A stretch of DNA of 64,000 bases from Arthrobacter sp. NicSoilC5 (lineage in GTDB: Bacteria; Actinomycetota; Actinomycetes; Actinomycetales; Micrococcaceae). This document shows, piece after piece, positions 44,458 through 54,200 of the stretch. The DNA lies in assembly GCF_019977395.1 (NCBI RefSeq), contig NZ_AP024660.1:1426001-1490000 (forward strand), in the 5' to 3' direction. Within the stretch, counting starts at the first letter, position 1. Every line of letters begins with the position of its first letter. The position numbers were made by a program, and so were the translations under genes. The notes under the pieces are model-generated. The model saw only the letters and a list, made by a program, of their open reading frames with translations. It did no database searches and was not told the origin of the DNA.

Positions 44458-45891
44458 ATGACCTCCAACCCACTCAATCCGTCCAACGGCGACGACACCC
44501 CCAAGGATCCGTTGACCGAAATGCTGCAGAACCTGATGGGCGGCAAGGGGATGGAAAACTTCGACCCCTCCGAACTCGCCAAGGCTGCCGGCCTCCCGGA
44601 CGACCCCAACCTGCTGGCCCAGATGTTCTCCCAGGTGCAGGCCATGATGAGTGCACCGTCCGAGGGCCCGGTCAACTGGACGCTGGCCCATGACAACGCC
44701 CGGCGCGTTGCCGCCGGCAGCTCCGACCCGTCGGTTTCGGCCCAGCAGTCGCGCGAGGTGGACGAGGCCCTCCGCCTCGCCGAGCTGTGGCTGGACCCGG
44801 TCACTGACCTGCCCGCCACCGGCCTCATCGGCAAAGCCTGGTCGCGCGCCGAATGGGTGGAGGCCACCCTGGGCACCTGGAAGCGGCTGACCGAACCCGT
44901 GGCCAACAGCATCGCCAATGCGCTGTCCTCCGCCATGACGGAGCAGATGCCGGAGGAGATGAAGTCCATGATGGGCGGCGCCTCCTCCATGCTGCAGAAC
45001 ATGGGCGGCGCGATCTTCGGCATGCAGCTGGGCCAGGCCATCGGCGCCCTGTCCAAGGACGTGGTGAGCTCAACCGATATCGGCGTCCCGCTGGCCGACC
45101 TTGAAATGGCACTGCTGCCGGCAAACGTTGCCGCCTTCGGCGAGGGCCTGTCCCTGCCGGAGAACGATATCCGGCTGTTCCTTGCCGTGCGGGAAGCCGC
45201 CCACGCCCGGCTCTTCGTGCAGGTGCCCTGGTTGCGCGGACACCTCCTGGGTGCGATCGAGGCCTATGCCCGCGGCATCCACATCGACACCTCGCGCATC
45301 GAGGAACTGGCCCGCGACCTGGACCCGAGCAACCCGGAGGGCATCCAGGAGGCGTTGTCCCAGGGGGTGTTCATGCCGCAGCGGACCCCCGCCCAGGAAC
45401 AGGCCCTGGAGAAGCTCGAGACGGCGCTCGCCCTGGTGGAGGGCTGGGTTGACGAACTGACTGCGGCGGCCACCGAGAAGGTGCTGCCGTCGGCCGGGGC
45501 GCTCCGGGAAACCGTGCGGCGGCGCCGGGCAACGGGCGGTCCCGCTGAGCATGCCTTCGCCTCCTTGGTGGGGCTGGAGCTGCGGCCGCGCAGGCTTCGA
45601 GATGCCGCAACCCTCTGGGCCACGCTGAAGGACGAACGCGGGATCGAGGGCCGGGACGCCATCTGGCACCACCCCGACCTGCTGCCCACGGCCGAAGACC
45701 TGGACGATCCGAAGGGTTTCAGCTCACGCCGCAAGCTCGCCGAGGCCAGCGACAGCGAAGTTGATGACGCCCTGCAGAAACTGCTGAGTGGCGGGTTTGA
45801 CGATGCCTCCGCTGAAGACGGCGGAGCCGCGGACACCAAAGATGCCGGGGACAAGGACGACGATGACGGAACCGGCCAGCCCAAAGGCTGA
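44458..45891 (+). CDS. Zinc-dependent metalloprotease-like protein (Zincin_2/DUF2342)
   Basis: 477 residues, no signal peptide. Recognisable DUF2342 blocks are VNWTLAHDNARRVAA, WSRAEWVEATLGTWKRL and the signature LFLAVREAAHARLFVQVPWL, then GVFMPQRTPAQE. The position corresponding to HExxH reads R-E-A-A-H, so the first zinc-binding His is missing here and peptidase activity is doubtful. The last 60 residues are acidic low complexity. Mycobacterial homologues occupy the same place next to the Lon-like protease. Divergent start ATG 44458; followed by a strong terminator. Confidence 0.85.
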   Translation: MTSNPLNPSNGDDTPKDPLTEMLQNLMGGKGMENFDPSELAKAAGLPDDPNLLAQMFSQVQAMMSAPSEGPVNWTLAHDNARRVAAGSSDPSVSAQQSREVDEALRLAELWLDPVTDLPATGLIGKAWSRAEWVEATLGTWKRLTEPVANSIANALSSAMTEQMPEEMKSMMGGASSMLQNMGGAIFGMQLGQAIGALSKDVVSSTDIGVPLADLEMALLPANVAAFGEGLSLPENDIRLFLAVREAAHARLFVQVPWLRGHLLGAIEAYARGIHIDTSRIEELARDLDPSNPEGIQEALSQGVFMPQRTPAQEQALEKLETALALVEGWVDELTAAATEKVLPSAGALRETVRRRRATGGPAEHAFASLVGLELRPRRLRDAATLWATLKDERGIEGRDAIWHHPDLLPTAEDLDDPKGFSSRRKLAEASDSEVDDALQKLLSGGFDDASAEDGGAADTKDAGDKDDDDGTGQPKG

Positions 45892-45912
45892 CATATAGAG
45901 ACCCAAAGAAAG

Positions 45913-45952
45913 ACCCCGGTGGGCCAGGATTTCCTGGCCAACCGGGGTTTTT
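45913..45952. terminator. Terminator shared by the convergent metalloprotease-like and YgjP-type genes
   Basis: A 16-bp stem with one mismatch (45914-45929 with 45932-45947, ACCCCGGTGGGCCAGG-type) and TTTTT after it on the plus strand. It overlaps the first two bases of the minus-strand gene's stop codon (45951), so it ends both transcripts. Confidence 0.8.
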
Positions 45953-46610
45953 AGCATCCGATCGGTGTTCCGGACATGGGCTGGCCGGCGACGCCGCTGC
46001 CGGCCGCGCCGTCCTTCTCCAGCCCCTCCAGCCCCCGGGACGTCGCGAACGAAACGCCCTCCAGGAATGCTTTGGCCCGCTGGGTTTCCGGATACGCCTC
46101 CAGCAGCTTCCAGAACGCGGCGTTGTGTGAGGCCACCAGGAGGTGGGCCAGTTCGTGCAACAGGACGTAGTCGATGACCCATTGGGGCATCGGCCGCAGT
46201 TTGTCCGACAGCCGGATGGTTCCGTCGGCCGGCGTGGCGGAGCCCCACCGGGAGTTCTGGTTGCTGACCCATCGGACGGACGTGGGCGCCGGCCTGCCGC
46301 CGAGGTACTGTGCCGACAGCTGTGCGGCGTGGGCTGCAAGGGCATCATCGGTGGCGGGGCGCCGCCGCCCGGCTGCAGCCCGCCGCTCCCCCTGCTTGTG
46401 CAGCTTCGCCAGCATGCGCTGCACCCACTCCCGTTCCTGGGCAGCAGTGAAACGCGCCGGAATGGCGACCACCGCCGTTCCGTCCTCCCAGAATGCGGCT
46501 ACCGTCCGCGTCCGCCTGGCAGAACGCCGCACCTCAACCGGAGAACCGTGGGATGTGGTCAGTGATGCTGCCTGCGGCGTGCCGCTGCTTGCCGGGCTGC
46601 CCCGCCTCAC
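45951..46610 (-). CDS. M48/YgjP-type metallopeptidase
   Basis: 219 residues from GTG 46608-46610, overlapping the uvrD2 stop (GTGA). The zinc motif is complete: His152-Glu153-Leu-Ala-His156 in DYVLLHELAHLL, and the YgjP-type RWGSATPADGTIRLSDKLR segment precedes it. The N-terminal 35 residues are basic and variable. YgjP/DUF45 proteins are putative cytosolic zinc peptidases of unknown substrate. It is coupled to uvrD2, a pairing also seen in other actinobacteria. Confidence 0.88.
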   Translation of the reverse strand: MRRGSPASSGTPQAASLTTSHGSPVEVRRSARRTRTVAAFWEDGTAVVAIPARFTAAQEREWVQRMLAKLHKQGERRAAAGRRRPATDDALAAHAAQLSAQYLGGRPAPTSVRWVSNQNSRWGSATPADGTIRLSDKLRPMPQWVIDYVLLHELAHLLVASHNAAFWKLLEAYPETQRAKAFLEGVSFATSRGLEGLEKDGAAGSGVAGQPMSGTPIGC

Positions 46611-48742
46611 AGGACGGAACTTTCGACCAGGACCCGGAGGACGTCTTCACCGTACTTTTCGAGCTTTGACGGGCCGACGCCCGCGAGGCCGGCGAGCTCC
46701 TCCAGGGACGCCGGCCTGGCTTCGGCAATGGCGGTGAGGGTGGCATCGGTGAAGACGACGAACGCAGGGACGTCCGCCGACTGGGCCACCTCGCGGCGCC
46801 AGTTTCGCAGGGCGTCAAAGGTCTGTTCCTCGTACGTGGGGGGACAGGCGTTGCAGCGGCCCACCTTGCGTTCGGCCCCGGTGGCGAGCATGGTCCCGCA
46901 GACCCGGCACACAGCGGGCGCGGCAGCCTTCCGCCGGGGCGGGGTTCCCTTTCCGCGGGCACTTGAACTTGCCACCGAGTCAGGCCGCAGCCCGTCCAGG
47001 AACCGGGACGGCTTCCGGTTGGCGCGGCCGCCGGGAGTCCGGGCGGTGCTCCACGAGAGGGACAGGTGCTCACGGGCCCGGGTGATGCCGACATACAGCA
47101 GCCGGCGTTCCTCATCCACCGATTCGGGAGAATCCGCGAAGGAAATGGGCATCAGGCCCTCACTGAGCCCCACCAGGAAGACCGCGTCCCATTCCAGGCC
47201 CTTGGCTGCGTGGAGGGAAGCGAGGGTCACGCCTTGGACGGTGGGCGCGTGCTGGGCCAGGGAGCGTTCCTGGAGTTCGTTGACGAAATCGGCCAGGCCA
47301 AACCCGGCACCACGGTTTTGGACGAGTTCATCGGCGAGCGCCACCAGCGCCGCGAGCGACTCCCACCGCTCACGCAGGGCTCCCCCGCTGTGCGGGGCAG
47401 AATCCGTGTACCCGAGGGACGAGACGATGTCCCGGACCAGCTGGCCCAGGGGTTCCGGTGTATCGGTTTCGGAAACGGCGCGGGTGGCTGCGCGCAGCTG
47501 GAGGATGGCGTCCCGGACCTCCTTGCGGGCGAAGAAGCGTTCGCCGCCCCGGAGCTGGTAGCCGATTCCTGCCGCCGCGAGCGCCTGTTCGTAGGCTTCG
47601 GACTGGCCGTTGGTGCGGAAAAGGACGGCTACCTCGCTGGCGGGAGTCCCGGCGTCGAGCAGTGCCTTGATCTTCTGCGCCACGGTGGCGGCTTCGGCCT
47701 CGTCATCCGAGCATTCGGTGAACTGGGGCGCCGGGCCGGCGGGGCGCTGCGCCACAAGCTGAAGGGGAGCTGCCCAGGCGGCGTCAGCGGCAGGGCCACC
47801 ACTCCGTCGGCCGGCCAGCAGGTCATTGGCCAGTTTCACCACCTGCGGGGTGGAACGGTAGTCCCGGACGAGCTTGACCACATTGGCCTGCGGATAGCGG
47901 GTCTTGAAGTCCAGCAGGTGCCTGGGCGATGCGCCGGTGAAGGAGTAGATGGTCTGGCTGGCGTCGCCCACCACGCACAGTTCGTCACGGCCGCCGAGCC
48001 ACAGCTCCAGGAGCCGCTGCTGCAGCGGGGAAACGTCCTGGTACTCGTCCACGACGAAGTGCCGGTACTGTTCCCGGACCGTGGCAGCAACCTTCTCGTC
48101 CTCCTGCAGGATGCCCACCGTGATCAGCAGGACGTCCTCGAAGTCGATCACGTTGCGGTCCGTCTTGACGTCCTCATAGGACTGGAAAACACGGGCCACC
48201 GCAGTAAGGTCGAACCCGCCGGGAGCGCCCCTCCCCTGCGCGTTTTCCAGGTAATTGGCGGGGGTAAGCATGGACACTTTGGCCCACTCGATCTCAGAGG
48301 CAAGGTCGCGGATGGAGGCCCGGTCCGTGCTGAGCCGGAGCCGGCGGGCGGCCTCGGCAAGCATCTGGGCCTTGTGGTCCAGCAGGTTGGGCAGCGTGCC
48401 GCCCACGGCCTGCGGCCAAAAGAACTGCAGCTGGCGCAAGGCCGCGGCGTGGAACGTCCGGGCCTGCACATTTCCGGCACCGAGGTCGCGCAGCCGGCTC
48501 CGCATTTCTGCCGCCGCCCGGGCAGTGAAGGTCACGGCGAGCAGGCGCTGAGGGCTGTAAACGCCCGAGTGGACGCCATAGGCAATGCGGTGGGTGATGG
48601 CACGGGTCTTGCCGGTTCCCGCGCCGGCCAGCACGCACAACGGGCCGTTCAGCGTACTGGCCACCTCACGCTGTTCTGCGTCCAGCCCCCCAAGGATCCG
48701 GTCCTCAAGGGAGGCTGCTCCGTCAAAATTTTCTGTAGTCAC
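46607..48742 (-). CDS. uvrD2: ATP-dependent DNA helicase UvrD2
   Basis: 711 residues. Walker A GAGTGKT at 40-46, Walker B VDEYQDVS, motif IV-VI blocks TSPRHLLDF and YVGITRARE. A tetracysteine motif (CRVCGTMLATG ... GRCNAC) follows the helicase core and a C-terminal HRDC domain (about 625-705) ends it; this combination is diagnostic of actinobacterial UvrD2. It unwinds DNA 3' to 5' in repair. The ATG at 48740-48742 opens the operon uvrD2-YgjP; nudC upstream is on the same strand with a 55-bp gap. Confidence 0.95.
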   Translation of the reverse strand: MTTENFDGAASLEDRILGGLDAEQREVASTLNGPLCVLAGAGTGKTRAITHRIAYGVHSGVYSPQRLLAVTFTARAAAEMRSRLRDLGAGNVQARTFHAAALRQLQFFWPQAVGGTLPNLLDHKAQMLAEAARRLRLSTDRASIRDLASEIEWAKVSMLTPANYLENAQGRGAPGGFDLTAVARVFQSYEDVKTDRNVIDFEDVLLITVGILQEDEKVAATVREQYRHFVVDEYQDVSPLQQRLLELWLGGRDELCVVGDASQTIYSFTGASPRHLLDFKTRYPQANVVKLVRDYRSTPQVVKLANDLLAGRRSGGPAADAAWAAPLQLVAQRPAGPAPQFTECSDDEAEAATVAQKIKALLDAGTPASEVAVLFRTNGQSEAYEQALAAAGIGYQLRGGERFFARKEVRDAILQLRAATRAVSETDTPEPLGQLVRDIVSSLGYTDSAPHSGGALRERWESLAALVALADELVQNRGAGFGLADFVNELQERSLAQHAPTVQGVTLASLHAAKGLEWDAVFLVGLSEGLMPISFADSPESVDEERRLLYVGITRAREHLSLSWSTARTPGGRANRKPSRFLDGLRPDSVASSSARGKGTPPRRKAAAPAVCRVCGTMLATGAERKVGRCNACPPTYEEQTFDALRNWRREVAQSADVPAFVVFTDATLTAIAEARPASLEELAGLAGVGPSKLEKYGEDVLRVLVESSVL

Positions 48743-48797
48743 TTCTGCTGCTTTGTTTCTCGACTACCGCGTGCTGGAGTCTGGTGGATGGAATAAC

Positions 48798-49820
48798 TTA
48801 GTCGCCGGTCCGGTCCTGTATCCGGCCGCCGTACCAGTGCTCAATGAGGGAGCGGGCAATGGAGAGCCTGCTGGAAATGGTGATCTCACCACTGAGCACC
48901 GCTTCCTGGAGTTCCTCGCGACTGAACCAGCGGGCCCTGGTGACCTCCACGCCGTCGGGCGTTGCCTGGGCGTCCTCGGTGACGGCGGTAAATCCAAGCA
49001 TAAGGGAGGCCGGGAACGGCCATGACTGCGAGCCGAGATACTGGCAGGCAGTGACCCGGACGCCGACCTCTTCCTGGATCTCCCGGACCACAGCTTCCTC
49101 CAAAGACTCCCCCGGCTCAACAAACCCGGCCAGGGTGGAGTAATTCCGGGCGTCCACGGGGCCACCCCCGCCAAGGAGCAGACGGCCGTCCGGGCCGACG
49201 ACCGTGACGATGATGGCGGGATCGGTCCGTGGATAGTGCTCAGAATTGTCGGCCGGGCACCGGCGTACCCAGCCGCCGGCTTCAACGTCCGTCGGTGTGC
49301 CGCAGCGGGGGCAGTGTGTGTGGGCCGCATGCCAGTTGGCGATGGCGCTGGCTTCCACGAACAGGGCTGTGGAGGTGGCGGTCAAGCCTGCTGCGACGTC
49401 CCGGAAGCCGGCCCAGGACGCATCCGCGGGAATACCGGCGGTGCCGGGTTCCGGAGGTGCAGGCAGGACGAACAGCAGCAGCTCGGTCCCCGCCGGAACG
49501 TCCGAAGCAGGCAGGGCGGATCCGAGGTACACCACGAGCTCCGGCGCTGATCCCGCCGCTTTGAGGTGTGCCAGGAGTTCCCTGGCCCCGGTCAGGACCA
49601 GGTTGCTGCCGCGCACCAGGCCTTGCCGGCCTGACAGTACTGCGGCCACCGCGTCCGGCCCGGCCAGCAGGTCATCAATCATTCCGGCCCTGATGCGGGC
49701 GGCTGATCCGCGGTCCACCAGTGCCGGCCTGACCGGCAGCAGGGTGTCCACCAGATGGTTCGCCGGCAACGGCGCCGGTACAGCCTGGTGGACGGTTACA
49801 GCGGACTCCGTGTGGCTCAT
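48798..49820 (-). CDS. nudC: NAD(+)/NADH diphosphatase NudC (Nudix hydrolase)
   Basis: 340 residues. The Nudix box occupies 232-254 (starts GFVEPGES, ends EEVGV), and the NADH-specificity block SQSWPFPAS is at 264-272. A zinc ribbon precedes it with Cys170, Cys173 and Cys188, but the fourth ligand is not a cysteine (CPAD) and may be the nearby His. It hydrolyses NAD(H) and NAD-capped RNA to NMN and AMP. Upstream on the same strand of uvrD2; divergent from a phosphotransferase gene. Confidence 0.92.
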   Translation of the reverse strand: MSHTESAVTVHQAVPAPLPANHLVDTLLPVRPALVDRGSAARIRAGMIDDLLAGPDAVAAVLSGRQGLVRGSNLVLTGARELLAHLKAAGSAPELVVYLGSALPASDVPAGTELLLFVLPAPPEPGTAGIPADASWAGFRDVAAGLTATSTALFVEASAIANWHAAHTHCPRCGTPTDVEAGGWVRRCPADNSEHYPRTDPAIIVTVVGPDGRLLLGGGGPVDARNYSTLAGFVEPGESLEEAVVREIQEEVGVRVTACQYLGSQSWPFPASLMLGFTAVTEDAQATPDGVEVTRARWFSREELQEAVLSGEITISSRLSIARSLIEHWYGGRIQDRTGD

Positions 49821-49920
49821 GCTTCCACCGTACTGACTGCTACAGACATTTCACATTTCGGCCGGGCCCCATCGGCCCCGGGGTGCCCCCTAATTCCAGC
49901 TATCTGGAGACTCGCCGCGG

Positions 49921-49936
49921 CCAGACCGCCGTCTGG
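49921..49936. promoter_or_regulatory. Palindrome upstream of the phosphotransferase gene
   Basis: CCAGAC and GTCTGG (49921-49926 and 49931-49936) form a perfect 6-bp inverted repeat with a 4-nt spacer, 26 bp before the GTG start. It may be an operator or a small RNA hairpin. Confidence 0.35.
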
Positions 49937-49962
49937 GACGGCGCGCAATCTACCGTGGAACG

Positions 49963-51234
49963 GTGAGAAGAAAACCGATTGAACTGGCGGCGATTGCAAC
50001 CGCGGCAGTCCCCGGACTGACCCCGACAGCTGTTAGCTCTGCGCCGGACGACCCCGCGGACTTCGACTCGGCCCTGCTCCTCGATTCCGAAGGCAAGCGT
50101 TGGCGGGTCCGGTCGCCGCGGCACGCCGAAGCCAGCGCACGGCTGGAAACGGAGTTCCTGGTGCTGCGCGCCTTCGCTCCCGCTGTCCGGGCGGAACTGC
50201 CGTTCCTGATGCCAACGGTCGCCGGCAGTGTCCGGCTTGGAAGCCTGACCACCTTCGTCTACTCACACCTGTCCGGGAGCACGCGCAGCGTTGAAGAGCT
50301 GACCTCGGGACCGTCAGGGCTTGCCCGCGAAATCGGTTCCGCGCTGGCCGCGGTCCATGACCTCCCCCGGTCGCTGGTCAGCAATGCCGACCTCCCCAGC
50401 TACACGCCCAATGAGTTCCGCCAACGGAGGCTGAACGAACTGGACCAGGCGGCAACGACGGGCAAGATCCCCGCCGCACTGCTGCGCCGCTGGGAACATG
50501 CCATGGAGGACGTATCCCTGTGGAGGTTCAACCCCTGCGTTGTCCACGGCGACCTGCACGAGGACAACCTGCTGGTGGAGTCCGGCCGGGTGACTGCGGT
50601 AACCGGCTGGACGGACCTGCGCATCGGCGACCCCGCAGACGATTTCGCCTGGCTGGTGGCCTCCAACGAACAGGACTTCATTGATGCCGTACTGAAGTCC
50701 TACACGTCCAGCCGCCGCGACGTGCCGGACCAGCACCTGCTGCGCAGGGCCGCCCTGTCAGCCGAGTTTGCCTTGGCGCAGTACCTGGTCAAGGGCCTCG
50801 CGGCCGGCGACCAGGACATGGTCAGCGAGGCCGAGGGAATGCTCGAGAGCCTTGCCAGCGACATCGCCGAATTCGGCGGCCAGCCGATCAGTGTGGAGCC
50901 GCTGCCGGCGAAGGGCACTCCCGCCGGACCGGCAGCAGCCGTACCGGCGGCGGCCGGAACGTCCGCTGCCGTCCCGGCCCCCTTGCATGGCAGTTCCGCG
51001 GTCAGTCCCGCTGTGACGGTCATCCCGGTCCCCGCCGAACCGGCAGCAGACACCACGCCGGATGTCCCGGCGCTGGCGGCAGTTCACGCACAGCCCGCCG
51101 TCCACGTGGCCCCCATCCCGGCGGAGCCTGCCCCCACGGGTGCTGAGGCCGCGGAGGTGCGGGCCGGTGACACCAAGGCGGCGGACGACACGTCCACGGC
51201 AGCTATCTCGGTCATCAACGCGAACCGGAGCTGA
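49963..51234 (+). CDS. Aminoglycoside/macrolide phosphotransferase-like kinase (APH family)
   Basis: 423 residues from GTG 49963. The APH kinase fold is about 35-300, with the catalytic loop HGDLHEDN (His195, Asp197, Asn202) and the metal DPADD at 223-227. The last 120 residues are an Ala/Pro/Thr-rich disordered tail (AAAVPAAAG, PAEPAPTG) that is not part of the kinase. Actinobacteria carry several such kinases; antibiotic resistance cannot be claimed. It is divergent from nudC and convergent with adnB. Confidence 0.85.
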   Translation: MRRKPIELAAIATAAVPGLTPTAVSSAPDDPADFDSALLLDSEGKRWRVRSPRHAEASARLETEFLVLRAFAPAVRAELPFLMPTVAGSVRLGSLTTFVYSHLSGSTRSVEELTSGPSGLAREIGSALAAVHDLPRSLVSNADLPSYTPNEFRQRRLNELDQAATTGKIPAALLRRWEHAMEDVSLWRFNPCVVHGDLHEDNLLVESGRVTAVTGWTDLRIGDPADDFAWLVASNEQDFIDAVLKSYTSSRRDVPDQHLLRRAALSAEFALAQYLVKGLAAGDQDMVSEAEGMLESLASDIAEFGGQPISVEPLPAKGTPAGPAAAVPAAAGTSAAVPAPLHGSSAVSPAVTVIPVPAEPAADTTPDVPALAAVHAQPAVHVAPIPAEPAPTGAEAAEVRAGDTKAADDTSTAAISVINANRS

Positions 51235-51277
51235 TCCGGACAGGCCGCCGTGGCGTCCCTCAGGTGCGGGCCCAGCC

Positions 51278-54200
51278 TCACGACCGGGTAATCGCAGCGG
51301 CAACGATTCCTTCCAGGTCGGCTGCCGTCCCAAGGTCGTGCGGCCGCACTACCGCGTTGTCAGCAACGTAGAAGAATGCCGCCCGCACTTCCTCCAGCGG
51401 AACATCCTTGAGCCGCGCCCATGCCAGCCGGTAGACCGCCAGCTGCACCGCCCGGGTCTTCAGCTGCTGTGCGGACGGCCGCCGGCCGGTCTTCCAGTCC
51501 ACCAGGTCCCAGCGCCCGTCGGCGTCCTGGAATACTGCGTCCACCCGGCCGCGGACCACCACTTCGCCCACCCTGGTTTCCACGGGAACCTCGACGAAGG
51601 CCGGTGACCTGTCAGCCCATGGGGAAGCCTTGAAGGTGGCCACCATCTCATTAAGGTCGTAGGCAGCATCGATGTGGTCGTCCGAACCCGGTGCTTCGCC
51701 GAGGTCCAGCATGCCGGCCTTTCCGAAATACTCCTCCACCCAGGCATGGAACGCCGTTCCCTTCCGCGCCGACATGCCCGGTTCGCGCGGCACAGGGCGG
51801 CGCAGGCGGCCCAGCACTGCCGTGGGGTCGTCTCCAAGGTCAACAAGGGTGGAAGCCGATATATGGGTGGGCAGGTGCACGTCCTGGCCACCTGACCTCC
51901 TTGCCCTGCGATCCAGCAGCAACGCAGCTTCGCGTGCCCAGCCTGCAGCGGCCCCCGTGAGGCCTGGCAGTGGACGGCCTTCCTCTCCGGGCTTGCCCGC
52001 CTGCCCTGTCCCCCCAGTCCGAGGCGGCCGGGCGGAACCGGCGGCCAGTAGTCCGAGCACCTGCTGCGCCGCCGTTTCCATGGCCGTCCTGCGCCCGCCG
52101 GCCAGGCGCAGGCGTTCACCCGTGCGTAGGTCGACGGGTCCTTCAAGGGGATCGTAGGGCCAGCGGGCTTCTTCCGTTTCCTGCGTCAGCGGGCTCTGTT
52201 GGGGCAACGCTGCCTCTTCCAGCGAGAACGGATGGACCACAGCCGGCACCCGGGATCCGCCATCAGCCGGTTGCGTGAGGGCTTCCAGTTCCGCGAGGAA
52301 CGGGGACATTTCCGCGCGGCCGGCCCGCGATCCCACCCAAGCGGCACTGGACACCCACAGGACATGCTTGGCCCTGGTGTAGGCGACGTAAGCCAACCGC
52401 CGTTCCTCCGACTCCCCGTGGGCCTGCACGCCGGCTTTGTACTCTTTCTCGGCATCCAGCCAGCCTTTCTGGTCCGGCTGGTCGAGGTCCCACTGCGGCA
52501 GGTCTGCCCGGTCCCCACGCAGCGGCCAAGGCAGCGCAGCAGAGCCGCTGCTCCAGCGTGAATCCCGGTCGCTGGGAAAGGCGCCCGCGTTCATCCCCGG
52601 GACAAACACGACATCCCACTCCAGGCCCTTGGAAGCGTGCACCGTCAGCAGCTGCACGGCTTCCCGGTTGACGTCGCTGGCCGGCGCCTCCAATCCGTTT
52701 TCCTCCGCCGACGCAGCCTCAAGCCAGGACAGGAAAGCGAGGATGTCCACCCGTTGGGAGGTGCGGAGGAACCCTGCCGCCGCATCCTGGAAGGCGTCGA
52801 GGTTGCGGCGGGCCTGGTGGATGCTGATTCCGGGGCGGGCGGCCACCTCGATGTCCAGCAGCATGGCCCTTTCGACCTCCCCCAGGAGCGTGGTGAGGTC
52901 GTCCCCGAGGTAGCCACGAAGTTGCCGCAGCTCGGCTGACAGCCTGGCCAGCCTGCTGCGCGCCTCCGTGCTGAGGGTGCGGCCATTGGACGAGGTCCAT
53001 TCGTCCCGGGGCAGGAAGTCCAGGGCCTCCACCAGGCTGGCTCCGTCGGTCAGGTCACCCTCGAGGATGGGGGCATCTGCTTCGTCGTTGTCCTGGACGT
53101 CGTCATCGAACCCCTGCGCGGCCTTCCCCCGGCTGCGTGCCAGCTGGCTGGACCAGTCGCGCAGGGCCATGAGGTCGGCAGGTCCTATCCGCCACCGGGC
53201 ACCTGCGATAAGCCGCATGAGGGCATCAGACCGGCCTGGGTCTGCAAGGACGCGCAGCGTGGCCACCAGGTCCACGATTTCCGGGGTGTCCAGGAGGCCG
53301 CCGAGGCCCACGATTTCATAGGGGATGCCCCGGGCCTCGAACTGGCGCCGGACGGGCTCCATCTGCGCGCGTCGGCGGCACAGCACGGCGAGCGCAGGGG
53401 GCTCCGGTGTACCGTCCGGCTTCAGCTCGAAGTCCGTCACCCGGTACCGCAGGACATCGTCAGCCAGGGCAGCAGCTTCCTCTACGTCGCTGGCGAAGCG
53501 CCCCAGCACCACGGTTCCGTCCACGGCGTGCGGGCTCGGTTGCAGCGGCGGTACTTCAGCAGCGGCCGGCCTGCTTCCGGCAGGTCCATGCTGCGCAGCT
53601 GTCCGGCCAAGGGATTGGGACATGACGTTGGCAGCTGCGAGGATCGACCGGCCGTTCCGCCATGCAGTGGTCAGGAAGGAGGTGGGCGCGGGCGCCCAGC
53701 CGGTTCCGTCCTCCGCTTCCCCGGTGCGCACGGGAAACTCGCGAACGAAGTGGAACAGCTGCCCCGCCGAAGCGCCGCGAAAACCATAGATCGACTGGTT
53801 GGGGTCGCCGACCGCCGTCACGGCATGGCCGCCGCCAAAAAGGCGGGAAAAGAGCACCAGCTGGGCATACGACGTGTCCTGGAATTCGTCGAGCAGAACC
53901 ACTTTGTATCTTTGGCGTTCCATCTGGGCCGCCAAAGGAACATCCTGCGCCACCTTGGCAGCGAGGGCCACAAGGTCGCCGAAGTCGAGCGCCCCGCGGG
54001 CCCGTTTGGCGGCGGCGTAGCGGCCCACCATGTCGGCGACGCTTGCCCGGGTCCGCAGCATACCGCCGAGGTCCAGCGCCGCCTTTGGTGTGTTCCTCTT
54101 CTTGTCGGCCAGGTACGGCAGGGATTCAAACTCCGAAAGACGCGCCATCAGCCACGCTTCCACGTCTTCGGGTTCCTGAAGGTGTTCGGCGCATTCACCA

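Noticed and set aside
47066-48796. 576-codon plus-strand frame
   Set aside because: Antisense to uvrD2, which has all helicase motifs.
49963-51234. Antibiotic-resistance gene call
   Set aside because: Kinase motifs alone do not indicate an antibiotic substrate.
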